A stretch of DNA of 64,000 bases from Paenibacillus thalictri (GCF_004307995.1 NZ_SIRE01000003.1:248001-312000), one strand, 5' to 3'; shown: positions 34,764 to 43,707, counted from the stretch's first letter. A program made the numbers and translations. The notes: a model not told the origin generated them from the letters alone.

Positions 34764-36164
34764 TTATCGGACAACGCAACCGTCTTCTAATGAAAGTATT
34801 GCTCCATATTGGCGTAATTTTTGTCTTATAGCCTGAACATCTACATCTTCAGGGGCAATATTTTGTTGTGCAGCCATAGCCGCTCCAATACCTACTCCTT
34901 CGCCAACCGCCATACATGTAGGCATAACTCGTGAAGAGCCAAACACAACTGGATCAACACTTATACATCTGCCACTTAACATAAGGCGTTTAACATCTTT
35001 TGAAATTGTTGCCCCATAGGTTATACCATAAGGACCTGCAAGTGACTTAATCATTGTTGAATCACCCGATCCACTATGAATATCAATAATATATGATCCT
35101 AAAGCAATCGTATCTTCAGGAATGACTCCATGAACAGCAGCTTCTTCGCGAATCATTTGCTTGCCTAAAATTCGGCGTGTTTCACGAATACCCAAAAATG
35201 GCGCTATAGAGGATAAATAAGCATTCTCGAAACCTGGAACATTTTCTTTAAGCATGTTAATTAATGGTAATATTTGTAAATACGACTCGATTTCCCCTCT
35301 ACTCAACTCTTCAATTTTTGTACCGTCAAAGTTCAAAATACGGATACAATTTAAAGCGATATACCCTTCTTTTGGCAAATTGATATAAATAATTGTATCG
35401 CGTTCAATGGGGCATTTTCCTTCTTTTCTAAGTTTTGAAACCGTGTTTTTTAATCCAACAAAAACATGATTTTCACTAGCCCGTAAAAACTGAGCTGTGT
35501 AACCAGGACGAATTTTCATTGAAGATCCATGTTTTAATTCTTCCGGATGTTCTTCTAAGAAATCCATAAATTTCTCTAATTTAAAGCCTCCAAGTGTAAA
35601 CATTAGCGTAGGCGGTTGGGTTTCCCCATTCGCATATTGCCCCTTCTCGTATTCGGCTCCCGCCAAATAAGCAACATCGCCATCACCTGTCGCATCAACA
35701 AATACATCGGCAAATATCTCGATTTCTTTTCCTTTACCTTTCACAATAACGGATTTTAGTTCACCATTTTCAACAGTTGTTCCAACAATTTCACAATGTA
35801 ATAATGGACGAACCCCATATTGCTTGATTTTTTCAAAGATAACGATTTTCATTAAATTAGGGTCAATCACTGTCGTTGAATTATGCAATGGACATTCTCT
35901 ATGTCCGAACGCACCACCCAATTCAATCAAACGATCAACAATCTCTTGAGGCAGACCTCTTGTTACTTGACGACCTTGCGCATCCAAAAAAGCCAGTAAA
36001 GGTAAACCTATAGTCATATTCCCGCCTAAAAAGCCTTGGCGATCAACTAAAATGGTCTCTGCTCCTTCACGTGCTGCTGAAATTGCTGCACCAATCCCCC
36101 CGGCGCCACCGCCAAGAACAAGAACTTGCGTTTTAATGACTTGTCTTTCTGCACGGTTTTCCAT
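34764..36164 (-). CDS. FAD-dependent oxidoreductase (FAD_oxidored family)
   Basis: A 466-residue flavoprotein. The N-terminal Rossmann motif is VLGGGAGGIGAAISAAREGA, followed by LVDRQGFLGGNMTIGLP, the signature of the FAD_oxidored (PF12831-type) group; FVDATGDGDVAYLAGAEYEK is the second conserved block, and the C-terminus has LMLSGRCISVDPVVFGSSRVM. These enzymes often act in carbohydrate or organic acid degradation gene sets. The gene is visibly richer in A and T, with many AAA/ATT codons, than the genes around it, a sign of separate origin. GGAAGG precedes the ATG. Confidence 0.88.
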   Translation of the reverse strand: MENRAERQVIKTQVLVLGGGAGGIGAAISAAREGAETILVDRQGFLGGNMTIGLPLLAFLDAQGRQVTRGLPQEIVDRLIELGGAFGHRECPLHNSTTVIDPNLMKIVIFEKIKQYGVRPLLHCEIVGTTVENGELKSVIVKGKGKEIEIFADVFVDATGDGDVAYLAGAEYEKGQYANGETQPPTLMFTLGGFKLEKFMDFLEEHPEELKHGSSMKIRPGYTAQFLRASENHVFVGLKNTVSKLRKEGKCPIERDTIIYINLPKEGYIALNCIRILNFDGTKIEELSRGEIESYLQILPLINMLKENVPGFENAYLSSIAPFLGIRETRRILGKQMIREEAAVHGVIPEDTIALGSYIIDIHSGSGDSTMIKSLAGPYGITYGATISKDVKRLMLSGRCISVDPVVFGSSRVMPTCMAVGEGVGIGAAMAAQQNIAPEDVDVQAIRQKLRQYGAILSLEDGCVVR

Positions 36165-36592
36165 AAATTACCTTCCCTCTTCCGTTATCGTTGCGTACGT
36201 AAAGGCATGAACTGCGAGTTGACCAAATAAGGATGTTCTTTTTTGTCAGCTCTATTTCATCATACAAAGGAGAGCGAAGCCTGAACATGCAGTATTATTT
36301 CATATGAGATGCACTTTATTTCATCTTTCAAATCATCTATGTGGCGACCCGCTGTATTATGTCGTCAACGCACAACAAAATCCATCGAATAGGATCGGTT
36401 ATGGACAAGGGTACCCTATTGTCGGATATAGATTCCGGTCTGCTTCGCCAAAAACTCATTGAACAAGACGCCATCTTTGACTTTGACAACTGCAAATAAG
36501 CAGTGTATGGCACATCGGCGTATGTTATATTGGTAATTGAATTGAAAATAAAACACAAATTCACTATAGATCCAAAGAAAGGATGACTGAAG
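36165..36592. other. Intergenic region, possibly decayed sequence
   Basis: A 428-base gap upstream of both divergent genes. A 32-codon frame (36401-36499, starting MDKGTLLSDIDSG) has no clear ribosome site and is not called. Composition is mixed and no regulatory motif was recognised. Confidence 0.35.
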
Positions 36593-37474
36593 ATGAGACT
36601 ATCCACCTCAACTAATTTCTTCTCACACCGTTTAAATGGGGAAGATACTCCCTACATCGAAGCGGTCCGCCGCTGTAAGGAAGCGGGGTTTCTCGTGCAA
36701 GACGTGAACTTCTGTCCTGCCCTTGATGGCCGGACAGAGCTGGCCAAGGACAATTGGCAGGCGTTAATCGAAGATGTGAGGAATGAAGCCGAAAAGCTTG
36801 GAGTTGAATTTACGCAATCCCACCCGGTGTTTATTTCCGGCCATCCGTCGAATCAACCGGCTGAAAAGCTGGAGTATTATCGTGAGATGATGAGACGTTC
36901 GATTATAGCCAGCTCCATCCTCGGCGTAAAGTGGGCTGTTCTGCATCCGACGGAGGAGAGGACGAGTACGGTATTCGATACGGAAGCCAGCGTCAAAGCG
37001 AATATGGAATTTCACGGATTTGCCGTGGAGTTGGCCATGAAACATAATGTAGGCATTGCTTTCGAAAATATGATTGAAGGACCCAAAAGCAAAAGACGCT
37101 TCTCCAGCAATGCGGCTGAATTAGTGGCGTTAATTGACGCCTTTAAAGATCCTGGAGTAGGAGCCTGCTGGGATTTCGGCCACGGCAATTTTCTGTACAA
37201 GGATCAGCGGATTGCGCTTCGTACGTTGGGCCACCATCTTAAAGCCACCCATATGAACGATAATTGCGGCACGGCGGATGATCATTTGTTCCCATTCCAC
37301 GGTACAGTAGACTGGCATTCCGTTCTGCCGGTGCTTTCCGAAATCGGTTATTCGGGTGATCTGACCTATGAGGCTCATAATGAGTTTTCCAAGCTGCCGG
37401 AGCATTTGAAGGACCCTGTGGCTAAAGCGGGCTACGAGATCGGGATGTATTGTCTGTCCCTGGCTAATCATTGA
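36593..37474 (+). CDS. Sugar phosphate isomerase/epimerase family TIM barrel
   Basis: A 293-residue protein of the xylose isomerase-like TIM barrel superfamily. Metal ligands expected at strand ends are visible: Glu in IAFENMIEG, Asp/His in CWDFGHGN, His in ATHMNDN and Glu in TYEAHNEF. These enzymes isomerise or epimerise sugars, inositols or hydroxypyruvate. AAAGGA lies nine bases before the ATG. It sits alone, divergent from the FAD oxidoreductase, and the two could serve one sugar pathway; that is inference. Confidence 0.86.
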   Translation: MRLSTSTNFFSHRLNGEDTPYIEAVRRCKEAGFLVQDVNFCPALDGRTELAKDNWQALIEDVRNEAEKLGVEFTQSHPVFISGHPSNQPAEKLEYYREMMRRSIIASSILGVKWAVLHPTEERTSTVFDTEASVKANMEFHGFAVELAMKHNVGIAFENMIEGPKSKRRFSSNAAELVALIDAFKDPGVGACWDFGHGNFLYKDQRIALRTLGHHLKATHMNDNCGTADDHLFPFHGTVDWHSVLPVLSEIGYSGDLTYEAHNEFSKLPEHLKDPVAKAGYEIGMYCLSLANH

Positions 37475-37497
37475 AAGTAAGTAGGGAAGCTTCTTAA

Positions 37498-37632
37498 GCC
37501 TTAAAAGCAGGTAATGAAACGTTAAAAGTTATCATTTATCCTAATGGATTATCTTGGCATGAGACCGAACTTCGGGACCTGATCGAGCCGCCGATTCGTA
37601 ATGGTGGCGATCTTCCAGCGGAATGGGAATGA
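37498..37632 (+). pseudogene. Possible gene remnant, 44 open codons without start
   Basis: The frame ALKAGNETLKVIIYPNG followed by LSWHETELRDLIEPPIRNGG and DLPAEWE runs from just after a TAA to a TGA at 37630-37632. It reads like real protein sequence, but there is no start codon or ribosome site, and the family was not recognised. It may be the residue of a decayed gene downstream of the isomerase. Confidence 0.3.
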
Positions 37633-37730
37633 ATGTTCCCGTTGAATCTCGTCAATCTGAGGCTTGAGGAGAATTCCTTTGGGGAGGAAGGAACCGGTAT
37701 TTCATATCAGTCATATGTTGACAAGGAAAA

Positions 37731-37785
37731 GGGGCTATCCCATAAGTAGTTTTTAACTACCTTTTGGGATAGCCCCCCTTTTTGG
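37731..37785. terminator. Bidirectional terminator resembling paired IS termini
   Basis: GGGGCTATCCCA at 37731-37742 pairs with TGGGATAGCCCC at 37765-37776, with an inner GTAGTT/AACTAC pairing, flanked by A-rich and CTTTTT tails. The arm also resembles terminal repeats of IS1182-type elements (GGGGCTGTCCCA-like). It ends the minus-strand cyclodeaminase gene. Confidence 0.75.
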
Positions 37786-37788
37786 GAA

Positions 37789-38406
37789 TCAATGGGCCCA
37801 ATTCGTCAGGCAGCGCTCCTTCAAAAGCCGCGCCTCAGCGATCCATGCGCCGCCTTGTTCCCGGTAATGGGCGCTTAATTCGTCGTTTTTCATGCCGGGT
37901 AAATTGATTTCGGCCGTAAGCCAGGCCGATTGGACTGCGGCTTCCAGCATAATCAGCGCGATTCCGTGGTCGGAGGCGACATTTTTGTTCACCTGACCGG
38001 CGGCTTCGCCGAGCAGCCGCATCAACCCCACGCAGCGGCTCATCAAGCGAAACGGCACTTCCGCGGCCGCAGCGGCTGCTTGCATGAGCGCTGACGAACG
38101 CGCCGCTTTTTCTTCCGGCGAGCTTTTGGGCATGCCAAGCGCGTTCATGTAAGCCTGGAATGAATCGATATCCTCCCGGATCAGATGCTCGAATTCCCCG
38201 ATTGCTTGATTCATTTGTCCGGCCAGCGCGATCATCTGTGTCTCCGCCGCCGCGAACTTCGGGCCTGTCGTCAAGTTGGCCACCATGGCGCCCATCGACG
38301 CGCCCAGCGCGGCAGCCAGCGCCGCGATGCTGCCTCCTCCCGGCGTAGGGGAACTTGAGGCGGCGTCCGTCAAAAATTGGCGTATGTTTTGGTTATAAGC
38401 GGACAT
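37789..38406 (-). CDS. Cyclodeaminase/cyclohydrolase family protein (FchA-like)
   Basis: A 205-residue all-helical protein of the formimidotetrahydrofolate cyclodeaminase / methenyltetrahydrofolate cyclohydrolase family. SSPTPGGGSIAALAAALGAS is the signature, and VNKNVASDHGIALIMLEAAV is the second conserved region. It overlaps the end of folD by 14 bases, so the two are translationally coupled and work on folate one-carbon units. ATG 38406 follows GGGG at a sensible distance; the frame is open to 38460. Confidence 0.9.
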   Translation of the reverse strand: MSAYNQNIRQFLTDAASSSPTPGGGSIAALAAALGASMGAMVANLTTGPKFAAAETQMIALAGQMNQAIGEFEHLIREDIDSFQAYMNALGMPKSSPEEKAARSSALMQAAAAAAEVPFRLMSRCVGLMRLLGEAAGQVNKNVASDHGIALIMLEAAVQSAWLTAEINLPGMKNDELSAHYREQGGAWIAEARLLKERCLTNWAH

Positions 38407-39262
38407 CGGCATGCACCCCGCTTTCTTTTTGCAGCTTAACCGCTTTAAGCAAATGTTCAAACAGCAGCGTTGTCGTTACCGTGCCTACGCCGCCGGGGAC
38501 GGGGGTCATCGCTTGCGCGGCGTCCATGGCATCCGGGCTGACGTCCCCGGCGATCCCGGTTTCCGTCTCATTAATGCCCGCATCGATAATGACAAGACGC
38601 GGGTGCACCATGTCAGCCGTGACCAAATTTGCTTTGCCCGCCGCCGCAATCAAAATATCCGCTTGCGCGATATGCCGGGTTAGCTGCTGCGTATGGGAGT
38701 GGCACACGGTAAGCGTGGCGTTCTCGCGCAGCAGCAGCTGCATCAGCGGCCGCCCGACCGTTTCCCCGCGGCCGATCAGCACGACATGTTTGCCCTGCAG
38801 CTCATAGCCGAAATACTTCAGGATGCGGATGCACGACTCTGGAGTGGCCGGATATAAACCTGGTTCCCCGGTGTAAACAGCCCATTTATTGGCGGAGCAA
38901 ATGCCGTCGACGTCTTTAACCGGCAGCAAAGCATCGGAAACGGCGGCAACGTTAAGATGTTTGGGCAGCGGCAGCTCCAGCATAATGCCGTGAGTGTCCG
39001 GATCCTCGTTCAGCCGGTTGATTTCCGCCAGCAGCCGGTCTTCAGCGACATCCGCTTCGAGTATGATCAGGCGGTACTCAATCCCGAGCTTTTGCGCCAG
39101 CTTCATCTTGGAGTTCGCATAATATTCCGAGGCGGGATCGCCTTTCACGAGAATAACGGCCAGCGCCGGCCGTACCCCCTGCTTCTTCCAATCTTCCGCA
39201 TCAAGTTTGACAGCTTCCTGCAGCGCGGCTGCAAATTGTTTCGTATTCAGCGACTTGCCCAT
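38393..39262 (-). CDS. folD: Bifunctional methylenetetrahydrofolate dehydrogenase/methenyltetrahydrofolate cyclohydrolase FolD
   Basis: A 289-residue enzyme interconverting 5,10-methylene-THF, 5,10-methenyl-THF and 10-formyl-THF. Blocks: VKGDPASEYYANSKMKLAQKLG (catalytic Lys and Tyr region, given in part as GDPASEYYANSKMK), GIMLELPLPKHLN, DGICSANKWA, PATPESCIRIL, GRGETVGRPLMQLLL (NADP binding) and PVPGGVGTVTTTLLFEH-like end. GGAGG lies eight bases before ATG 39262. Preceded by a ZTP riboswitch and terminator; followed by the overlapping cyclodeaminase gene. Confidence 0.96.
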   Translation of the reverse strand: MGKSLNTKQFAAALQEAVKLDAEDWKKQGVRPALAVILVKGDPASEYYANSKMKLAQKLGIEYRLIILEADVAEDRLLAEINRLNEDPDTHGIMLELPLPKHLNVAAVSDALLPVKDVDGICSANKWAVYTGEPGLYPATPESCIRILKYFGYELQGKHVVLIGRGETVGRPLMQLLLRENATLTVCHSHTQQLTRHIAQADILIAAAGKANLVTADMVHPRLVIIDAGINETETGIAGDVSPDAMDAAQAMTPVPGGVGTVTTTLLFEHLLKAVKLQKESGVHADVRL

Positions 39263-39292
39263 CCATACCGCCTCCAATTGTTTTGAACGATA

Positions 39293-39330
39293 AACAAAAA
39301 AAGTATCCGGATGGATGAACCACCGAATAC
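39293..39330 (-). terminator. Expression-platform terminator of the ZTP riboswitch
   Basis: On the minus strand AGTATTCGG pairs with CCGGATACT, with inner TGGTTCATCCAT, followed by seven T. It lies between the aptamer and folD, so its folding would decide read-through into folD. Confidence 0.85.
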
Positions 39331-39333
39331 TTT

Positions 39334-39405
39334 TGCCCAGGCGTACGGCCGTATGTTCCATGTGCTCCCCCGCGGTTCCCCGCGTTACGCCAGTTACACA
39401 TGGAC
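39334..39405 (-). ncRNA. ZTP (pfl motif) riboswitch upstream of folD
   Basis: On the minus strand the order is a CCATGTG stem arm, AACTGGCG, a GCGGGGAACCGCGGGGGAGC hairpin and loop, the return arm CACATGG, a linker hairpin and then ACGCCTGGGCA. These are the conserved blocks and pseudoknot partners of the pfl motif, which binds ZTP/ZMP when 10-formyl-THF is scarce and turns on folate and purine genes. An intrinsic terminator follows directly. Confidence 0.88.
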
Positions 39406-39425
39406 TAAATCATATTACTGCCATT

Positions 39426-40358
39426 TTATCTCTTGCTCAAAATATCTGTCAAGACCGGAACGATTTGCGATTTGCGCGAAACAACGCCTTTCAGCAGCGC
39501 TTTATTGCCGTCCAGCTTCACGCTGTAGGCTTGCTCAACCGCGTCAGCGGAGCCGCCGAGTGCGATACCGATCGAATCGTTGTTCAAAATGTCGGTGACT
39601 ACGAACAGGAATAAGTCCAAGCCTTTCTCGGAAATGATCGCGTTCAGCGAAGCTTCCAGCTCGGCTTGGCGGGACAATACGTCGTTCACGTCAACAGCGT
39701 TGACTTGAGCGATTTCTACTTTAGCGCTGCCCATGGAAAATTCCTTGGAGTCCGTAGAAATCAGCTGGGCGATCGTTTTGTCGCTGAGATCGGCGCCCGC
39801 TTTCAGCATGGCCAGACCGTATTCTTCCGCATTCACACCGGCAATGCCGGCAAGCTCGCGGGCAGCAGCGACGTCTTGATCGGTGCAGGTAGGCGATTTG
39901 AACAGCAGCGTGTCGGAGATGATAGCCGACAGCATCAAGCCGGCAATTTCCGGTTTAATGGCTACGCCGTTTTCTTTGTACAGTTTGTTCAAAATGGTTG
40001 CCGTGCAGCCAACCGGTTCGGCGCGGTAGTACAGCGGGCCGCTTGTTTCGAAGTTGGCGATGCGGTGATGGTCGATGACTTCCGCTACGCGCACTTGATC
40101 GATATCGGAGGCGCTTTGCTGGCGTTCGTTGTGGTCAACGAGAATAACGCTTTTTACTTCGTTAGCGACCGTTTCCACAAGGCGCGGCGCGGCAGCCTTG
40201 AATTGATCCAGCGCGTATTGGGTTTCTGAGCTGATGCTGCCCAGACGAACAGCCTCTACGTCAAAACCAAGGCTTGCTTTTAAATCAGCGTATGCGATAG
40301 CCGAACAGATCGTATCGGTATCCGGATTTTTATGACCGAAAATAAGTGTTTTTTCCAT
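39426..40358 (-). CDS. ppaC: Manganese-dependent inorganic pyrophosphatase (PpaC, family II)
   Basis: A 310-residue DHH-family phosphatase that hydrolyses pyrophosphate in the cytoplasm. The metal motifs are in order: [32 protein letters not shown] and the C-terminal RKSQIVP substrate site. AAGGAG lies seven bases before ATG 40358; the open frame goes on to 40421 without a ribosome site. It lies upstream of the ZTP riboswitch on the same strand, so read-through could reach folD. Confidence 0.96.
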   Translation of the reverse strand: MEKTLIFGHKNPDTDTICSAIAYADLKASLGFDVEAVRLGSISSETQYALDQFKAAAPRLVETVANEVKSVILVDHNERQQSASDIDQVRVAEVIDHHRIANFETSGPLYYRAEPVGCTATILNKLYKENGVAIKPEIAGLMLSAIISDTLLFKSPTCTDQDVAAARELAGIAGVNAEEYGLAMLKAGADLSDKTIAQLISTDSKEFSMGSAKVEIAQVNAVDVNDVLSRQAELEASLNAIISEKGLDLFLFVVTDILNNDSIGIALGGSADAVEQAYSVKLDGNKALLKGVVSRKSQIVPVLTDILSKR

Positions 40359-40509
40359 GCTCCTGCTCCTTATTCTTGTATTTGCATAAAAAGTATATCG
40401 TAGAACCTCGTTCACAATCAAGATACTCCGGGAAAAAAATCTGAAAATCCTATCAAATTAGTTGGTATAAGGTGTAGATATAAGGTGCGTTCGCGATTTG
40501 CGGCACATT

Positions 40510-40518
40510 TGATATAAT
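40510..40518 (+). promoter_or_regulatory. Extended -10 promoter
   Basis: TGATATAAT, identical in form to the element at 5003. Transcription would begin near 40525, which supports translation from ATG 40579 rather than ATG 40525. Confidence 0.5.
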
Positions 40519-40578
40519 AACGGCATGGCAGGATTATATAGATTACCGGCCTCAGACCGGCAGGAAGAGGTCCATGAT

Positions 40579-41199
40579 ATGAATATTTTAATATTAGGGG
40601 CGACAGGCAGGGTAGGAAGCCGGATTGCGGCTTTAGCGCTGCAAGACGGACATCATGTCACCGTGCTGGTGCGCAGCCCTGACAAGTTGGATTTGGTCCG
40701 CGGCAATGTGACTATAATCGAGGGCAATGCATTAAGTAAAACCGATATGCAGCGGGCGGCGGCCGGAAATGATGCGGTGATCAGCGCGTTAAGCACGGAC
40801 GGGACAACCACCTTGTCGGAAACAACGCCGCTTATTGTGGAAACGATGCTTCAACAAAACATAAGGCGCATCGTGACGATCGGCACCGCCGGAATATTGC
40901 AAAGCAAGACGAGTCCGGGCATGCTCCGTTACCAGTCCGGCGAATCCAACCGTAAGCTGACCCGGGCGGCGGAAGAACATCACCGCGCTTTTGACGTTCT
41001 TTTGCAATCGCCGCTGGATTGGACTATCATTTGCCCGACCTATTTGCCTGACGGCCCGCCGCTTGGCGCGTACCGGACCGAACGGGACTTTTTGCCGGAC
41101 GGGGCTGCGGCCATTTCCGTTTCGGACACTGCCGAGTTTGCTTACCGTCAATTAACAAGCGTGGAGTACGTAAAATCGCGTGTCGGAATCGCTTATTAA
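40579..41199 (+). CDS. NAD(P)-binding, NmrA/atypical SDR family protein
   Basis: A 206-residue Rossmann-fold protein. ILILGATGRVGSRIAALAL is the glycine-rich dinucleotide site, followed by VTVLVRSPDKL; DAVISAL and IVTIGTAGIL fit the NmrA-like / flavin reductase-like atypical SDR group, and DWTIICPTYLPDGP is the usual late block. Substrate unknown. GAGG lies eight bases before ATG 40579. Confidence 0.88.
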   Translation: MNILILGATGRVGSRIAALALQDGHHVTVLVRSPDKLDLVRGNVTIIEGNALSKTDMQRAAAGNDAVISALSTDGTTTLSETTPLIVETMLQQNIRRIVTIGTAGILQSKTSPGMLRYQSGESNRKLTRAAEEHHRAFDVLLQSPLDWTIICPTYLPDGPPLGAYRTERDFLPDGAAAISVSDTAEFAYRQLTSVEYVKSRVGIAY

Positions 41200-41299
41200 A
41201 CAACACCGAAGGAATCGCGCCTCAGTCAAGCGAATCTATTATATGGATTGTATACGCCCAAAAATGTAAGCGGATAAACCGGTGAAAGGAGAGTTGACG

Positions 41300-41887
41300 A
41301 TGGCATCCCAATCGGAGCAGCTGCCGCTGTTATTATGCCCGGACCAAGCATTCTGGGAAAGCTGGCTTGAAGAAAACGGAGAGACCTCTCCGGGGGTAAG
41401 ATTGCATATTGCCAAAAAGCAGTCCGGCGTTGTGTCAGTAACGTATGCCGAAGCGTTGGAAAGCTCGCTTTGTTACGGCTGGATCGACAGCCGCAAGGAG
41501 GCTTACGACGACAAGACGTGGGTGCAGCGCTTTACGCCAAGAGGACCAAGAAGCATCTGGTCCAAGGTCAACAAGGAGAAGGTGGAACGGTTGATTGCCG
41601 AAGGCCGCATGAAACCGAAAGGATTACAGGCAATCGAAGCCGCCAAACGCAATGGGCAATGGGAAGCGGCTTACGCGCCGCAAAGCTCGGCCACCGTGCC
41701 TGACGATTTTGCCGCCGCGCTGCAAGCTCATCCGCAGGCGAAAGCTTTTTTCGAGGGGCTGAACAACCAGAACCGATATGCGATGTTGTTCCGGATTCAA
41801 CAAGTTAAGAGACCGGAGACACGGGCCAAAAAAATCGCACAGTTTATCGACATGCTGGAAAAAGGCGAGAAAATACACTTAATGTAA
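41300..41887 (+). CDS. YdeI/OmpD-associated family protein
   Basis: A 195-residue cytoplasmic protein of the YdeI family. Signature parts: FWESWLEENGETSPGVRLHI, YAEALESSLCYGWIDSRKE and TWVQRFTPRGPRSIWSKVNK, then a helical tail with RPETRAKKIAQFIDMLEKGE. Family members have been linked to bacteriocin or peptide protection, but the biochemical role is not established. AAAGGAGAG lies six bases before ATG 41300. Confidence 0.88.
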   Translation: MASQSEQLPLLLCPDQAFWESWLEENGETSPGVRLHIAKKQSGVVSVTYAEALESSLCYGWIDSRKEAYDDKTWVQRFTPRGPRSIWSKVNKEKVERLIAEGRMKPKGLQAIEAAKRNGQWEAAYAPQSSATVPDDFAAALQAHPQAKAFFEGLNNQNRYAMLFRIQQVKRPETRAKKIAQFIDMLEKGEKIHLM

Positions 41888-41888
41888 C

Positions 41889-41942
41889 AAACGGGCTGCG
41901 CTTGCCTATGTCTTTGAAAGACACAGGGAGCGCAGCCCGTTT
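41889..41942. terminator. Bidirectional terminator between convergent genes
   Basis: AAACGGGCTGCGC pairs with GCGCAGCCCGTTT, with an inner TGTCTTT/AAAGACA hairpin. It serves the YdeI-family gene and probably the SGNH gene ending at 41988. Confidence 0.85.
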
Positions 41943-41987
41943 CATTTATGCATATACGTACCGAATGCACGGCACCTTCCTTACAAC

Positions 41988-42647
41988 TTACTGCTCGCCG
42001 TTCCACGAGAAGCCAATCGCGTTCAGGAACGCTCTGGCCAGCGTCATATGGCCGGTCGAATTCGGATGCACCCGATCCCACGCCAGCGTAGCCGGATATA
42101 TATGCTCCAGCACCGGTTCAAAAGCTTTCTGCGTATCGACGAACACCGCGCCGTTTTCTTCAGCAATCCGCTTGACTACGGCTCCGTATTGGTCCATGGC
42201 GGCTCTCATCCAGTCGCTTGCATTGGGTTCGATGTAAAACGGAGTCATCAGAATAAGGCCCTTCACCGACGGTTTCGTGCGCTGCACCAAATCCCTCAAG
42301 GTGTTTTCGTATTCCTCGATATATACGTGTTTTTCCATAACCTGGGGCAGATCGTATTGACGCCATACATCGTTGATCCCGATCATGATCGACAGCCAGT
42401 CCGGCTGATGATCGATAACGTCCGTCTGCCAGCGGTCCGCCAAATCGCGAACCGTATTGCCGCTAATGCCCATATTAATGACACGTACGCCGAGCTGAGG
42501 GTACACCGATTGAAGAAATGCGTTGACCATATCGACATAACCGTGACCGTACGAATCGTTTCGGCCTTCGCCCTCCGGTTTTTTTCTCCCGCAATCGGTA
42601 ATGGAGTCGCCGATCATGACCAATTTATCTTTTTTCTGGAGCAGCAA
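41988..42647 (-). CDS. SGNH/GDSL hydrolase family protein
   Basis: A 219-residue esterase of the SGNH fold. Block I is VMIGDSITDCGR with the nucleophile Ser, block II glycine in NMGISGNTVRDL, block III Asn in MIGINDVW and block V in WDRVHPNSTGH with Asp and His. Substrates are acyl or acetyl esters, often on sugars. TTG 42647 has AAAGGATG seven bases upstream and lies inside the end of the LysR gene (23-base overlap), so it is likely co-expressed with it. Confidence 0.9.
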   Translation of the reverse strand: MLLQKKDKLVMIGDSITDCGRKKPEGEGRNDSYGHGYVDMVNAFLQSVYPQLGVRVINMGISGNTVRDLADRWQTDVIDHQPDWLSIMIGINDVWRQYDLPQVMEKHVYIEEYENTLRDLVQRTKPSVKGLILMTPFYIEPNASDWMRAAMDQYGAVVKRIAEENGAVFVDTQKAFEPVLEHIYPATLAWDRVHPNSTGHMTLARAFLNAIGFSWNGEQ

Positions 42648-43584
42648 GGTAGTTCATCCTTTCGGTGGTTGTATTCATAGAAGATATTCGCTCCGTGGTG
42701 CCGATTTCCTCCCGTGCCTGCAATCCGTTTTCATATTGCTTGACCGCATCCAGCAATTTGCGCATCGCCGCGCTGACAAATGCGTCCTGCCTGCGGATAA
42801 ACACGGTTTGCGCTTTGCTGAGAGACAGCTCGATTGCATGAGAGCGCAGATTGCCTTCAGCCTCCGCTTTGGCGATCACGGTTTTGGGCAGCATGGAGAT
42901 ACCGAGCCCGGCGGATACGCCCCCTATAATCGCTTCCAATGTGCCAAATTCCATGATCTGCGGCTGATGCACAGAGCATGCGTGCAGCCATTGCTCCATC
43001 AGTTCACGGTACGAACAGCCGCCGCTGAAGACGAGTGCGGGTCTGACCACCGCATCGTGCAAGCTGTTTATTGCAAATTCGCTGACGATGACGAGTTCTT
43101 CCTCGAAGATAAGCTCCTCGAGAAGTTCGGGATGATGGACGGGGCCGCTGACGAAGGCGCCGTCAAGCTCATAACGCAGCACTTTATCGATCAGCTGGCG
43201 GGTATGCCCGGCAATTAGCGACAAATGAACCTGCGGATAGGTTTTGAGATAAGCCGCCAGCGGCTTCGGCAACCGGACCGCCGCTGTCGTCTGCAGCGAG
43301 CCGATGGTCAATGCGCCGGACGGCTCGGTGGATTCCGTGACGACCTTATAGGCTTCTTCCAGCAGGCCAATGACTTTGTCTGCGTAGGAGAGCAGCAGCG
43401 AGCCGCTGGGCGTAAGTCTCATGCCGCGGTTATGGCGGGTAAATAACGTCGTCTGCAGCTCCGCTTCAAGCTGCTGAATCCGTGCCGTTACGTTGGACTG
43501 CACGTAATTCAATTCCGCCGCCGCTTTGGTAATCGAGCCTTCCCGGGCGACAATTTGGAACACTCGTAAGTCTCCGCTTTCCAT
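42625..43584 (-). CDS. LysR family transcriptional regulator
   Basis: A 319-residue regulator. The winged helix (1-60) has SITKAAAELNYVQSNVTARIQQLE; the remainder is the periplasmic-binding-like effector domain. GGGAGGG precedes the ATG by eight bases. It is transcribed away from an EamA-type transporter, the usual layout for a LysR regulator and its target. ATCA-N7-TGAT at 43612-43626 in the shared intergenic region is a possible binding site. The inducer is unknown. Confidence 0.93.
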   Translation of the reverse strand: MESGDLRVFQIVAREGSITKAAAELNYVQSNVTARIQQLEAELQTTLFTRHNRGMRLTPSGSLLLSYADKVIGLLEEAYKVVTESTEPSGALTIGSLQTTAAVRLPKPLAAYLKTYPQVHLSLIAGHTRQLIDKVLRYELDGAFVSGPVHHPELLEELIFEEELVIVSEFAINSLHDAVVRPALVFSGGCSYRELMEQWLHACSVHQPQIMEFGTLEAIIGGVSAGLGISMLPKTVIAKAEAEGNLRSHAIELSLSKAQTVFIRRQDAFVSAAMRKLLDAVKQYENGLQAREEIGTTERISSMNTTTERMNYLAAPEKR

Positions 43585-43707
43585 GTTTCATTCCCTCCCG
43601 TTCATTTTGATATCATTTATATTGATGGATGTTATCGGTTATATTCATTTTACATGAAACGTAGTCCGCTTTACAATGAATCCATCAAATGCCAAGGGGA
43701 TGGAGAA

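Noticed and set aside
36401-36499. Thirty-two-codon frame starting MDKGTLL
   Set aside because: No ribosome site and no recognisable features; length is within chance expectation.
38957-39286. Plus-strand frame opposite folD
   Set aside because: Shadow of folD; no start signals.
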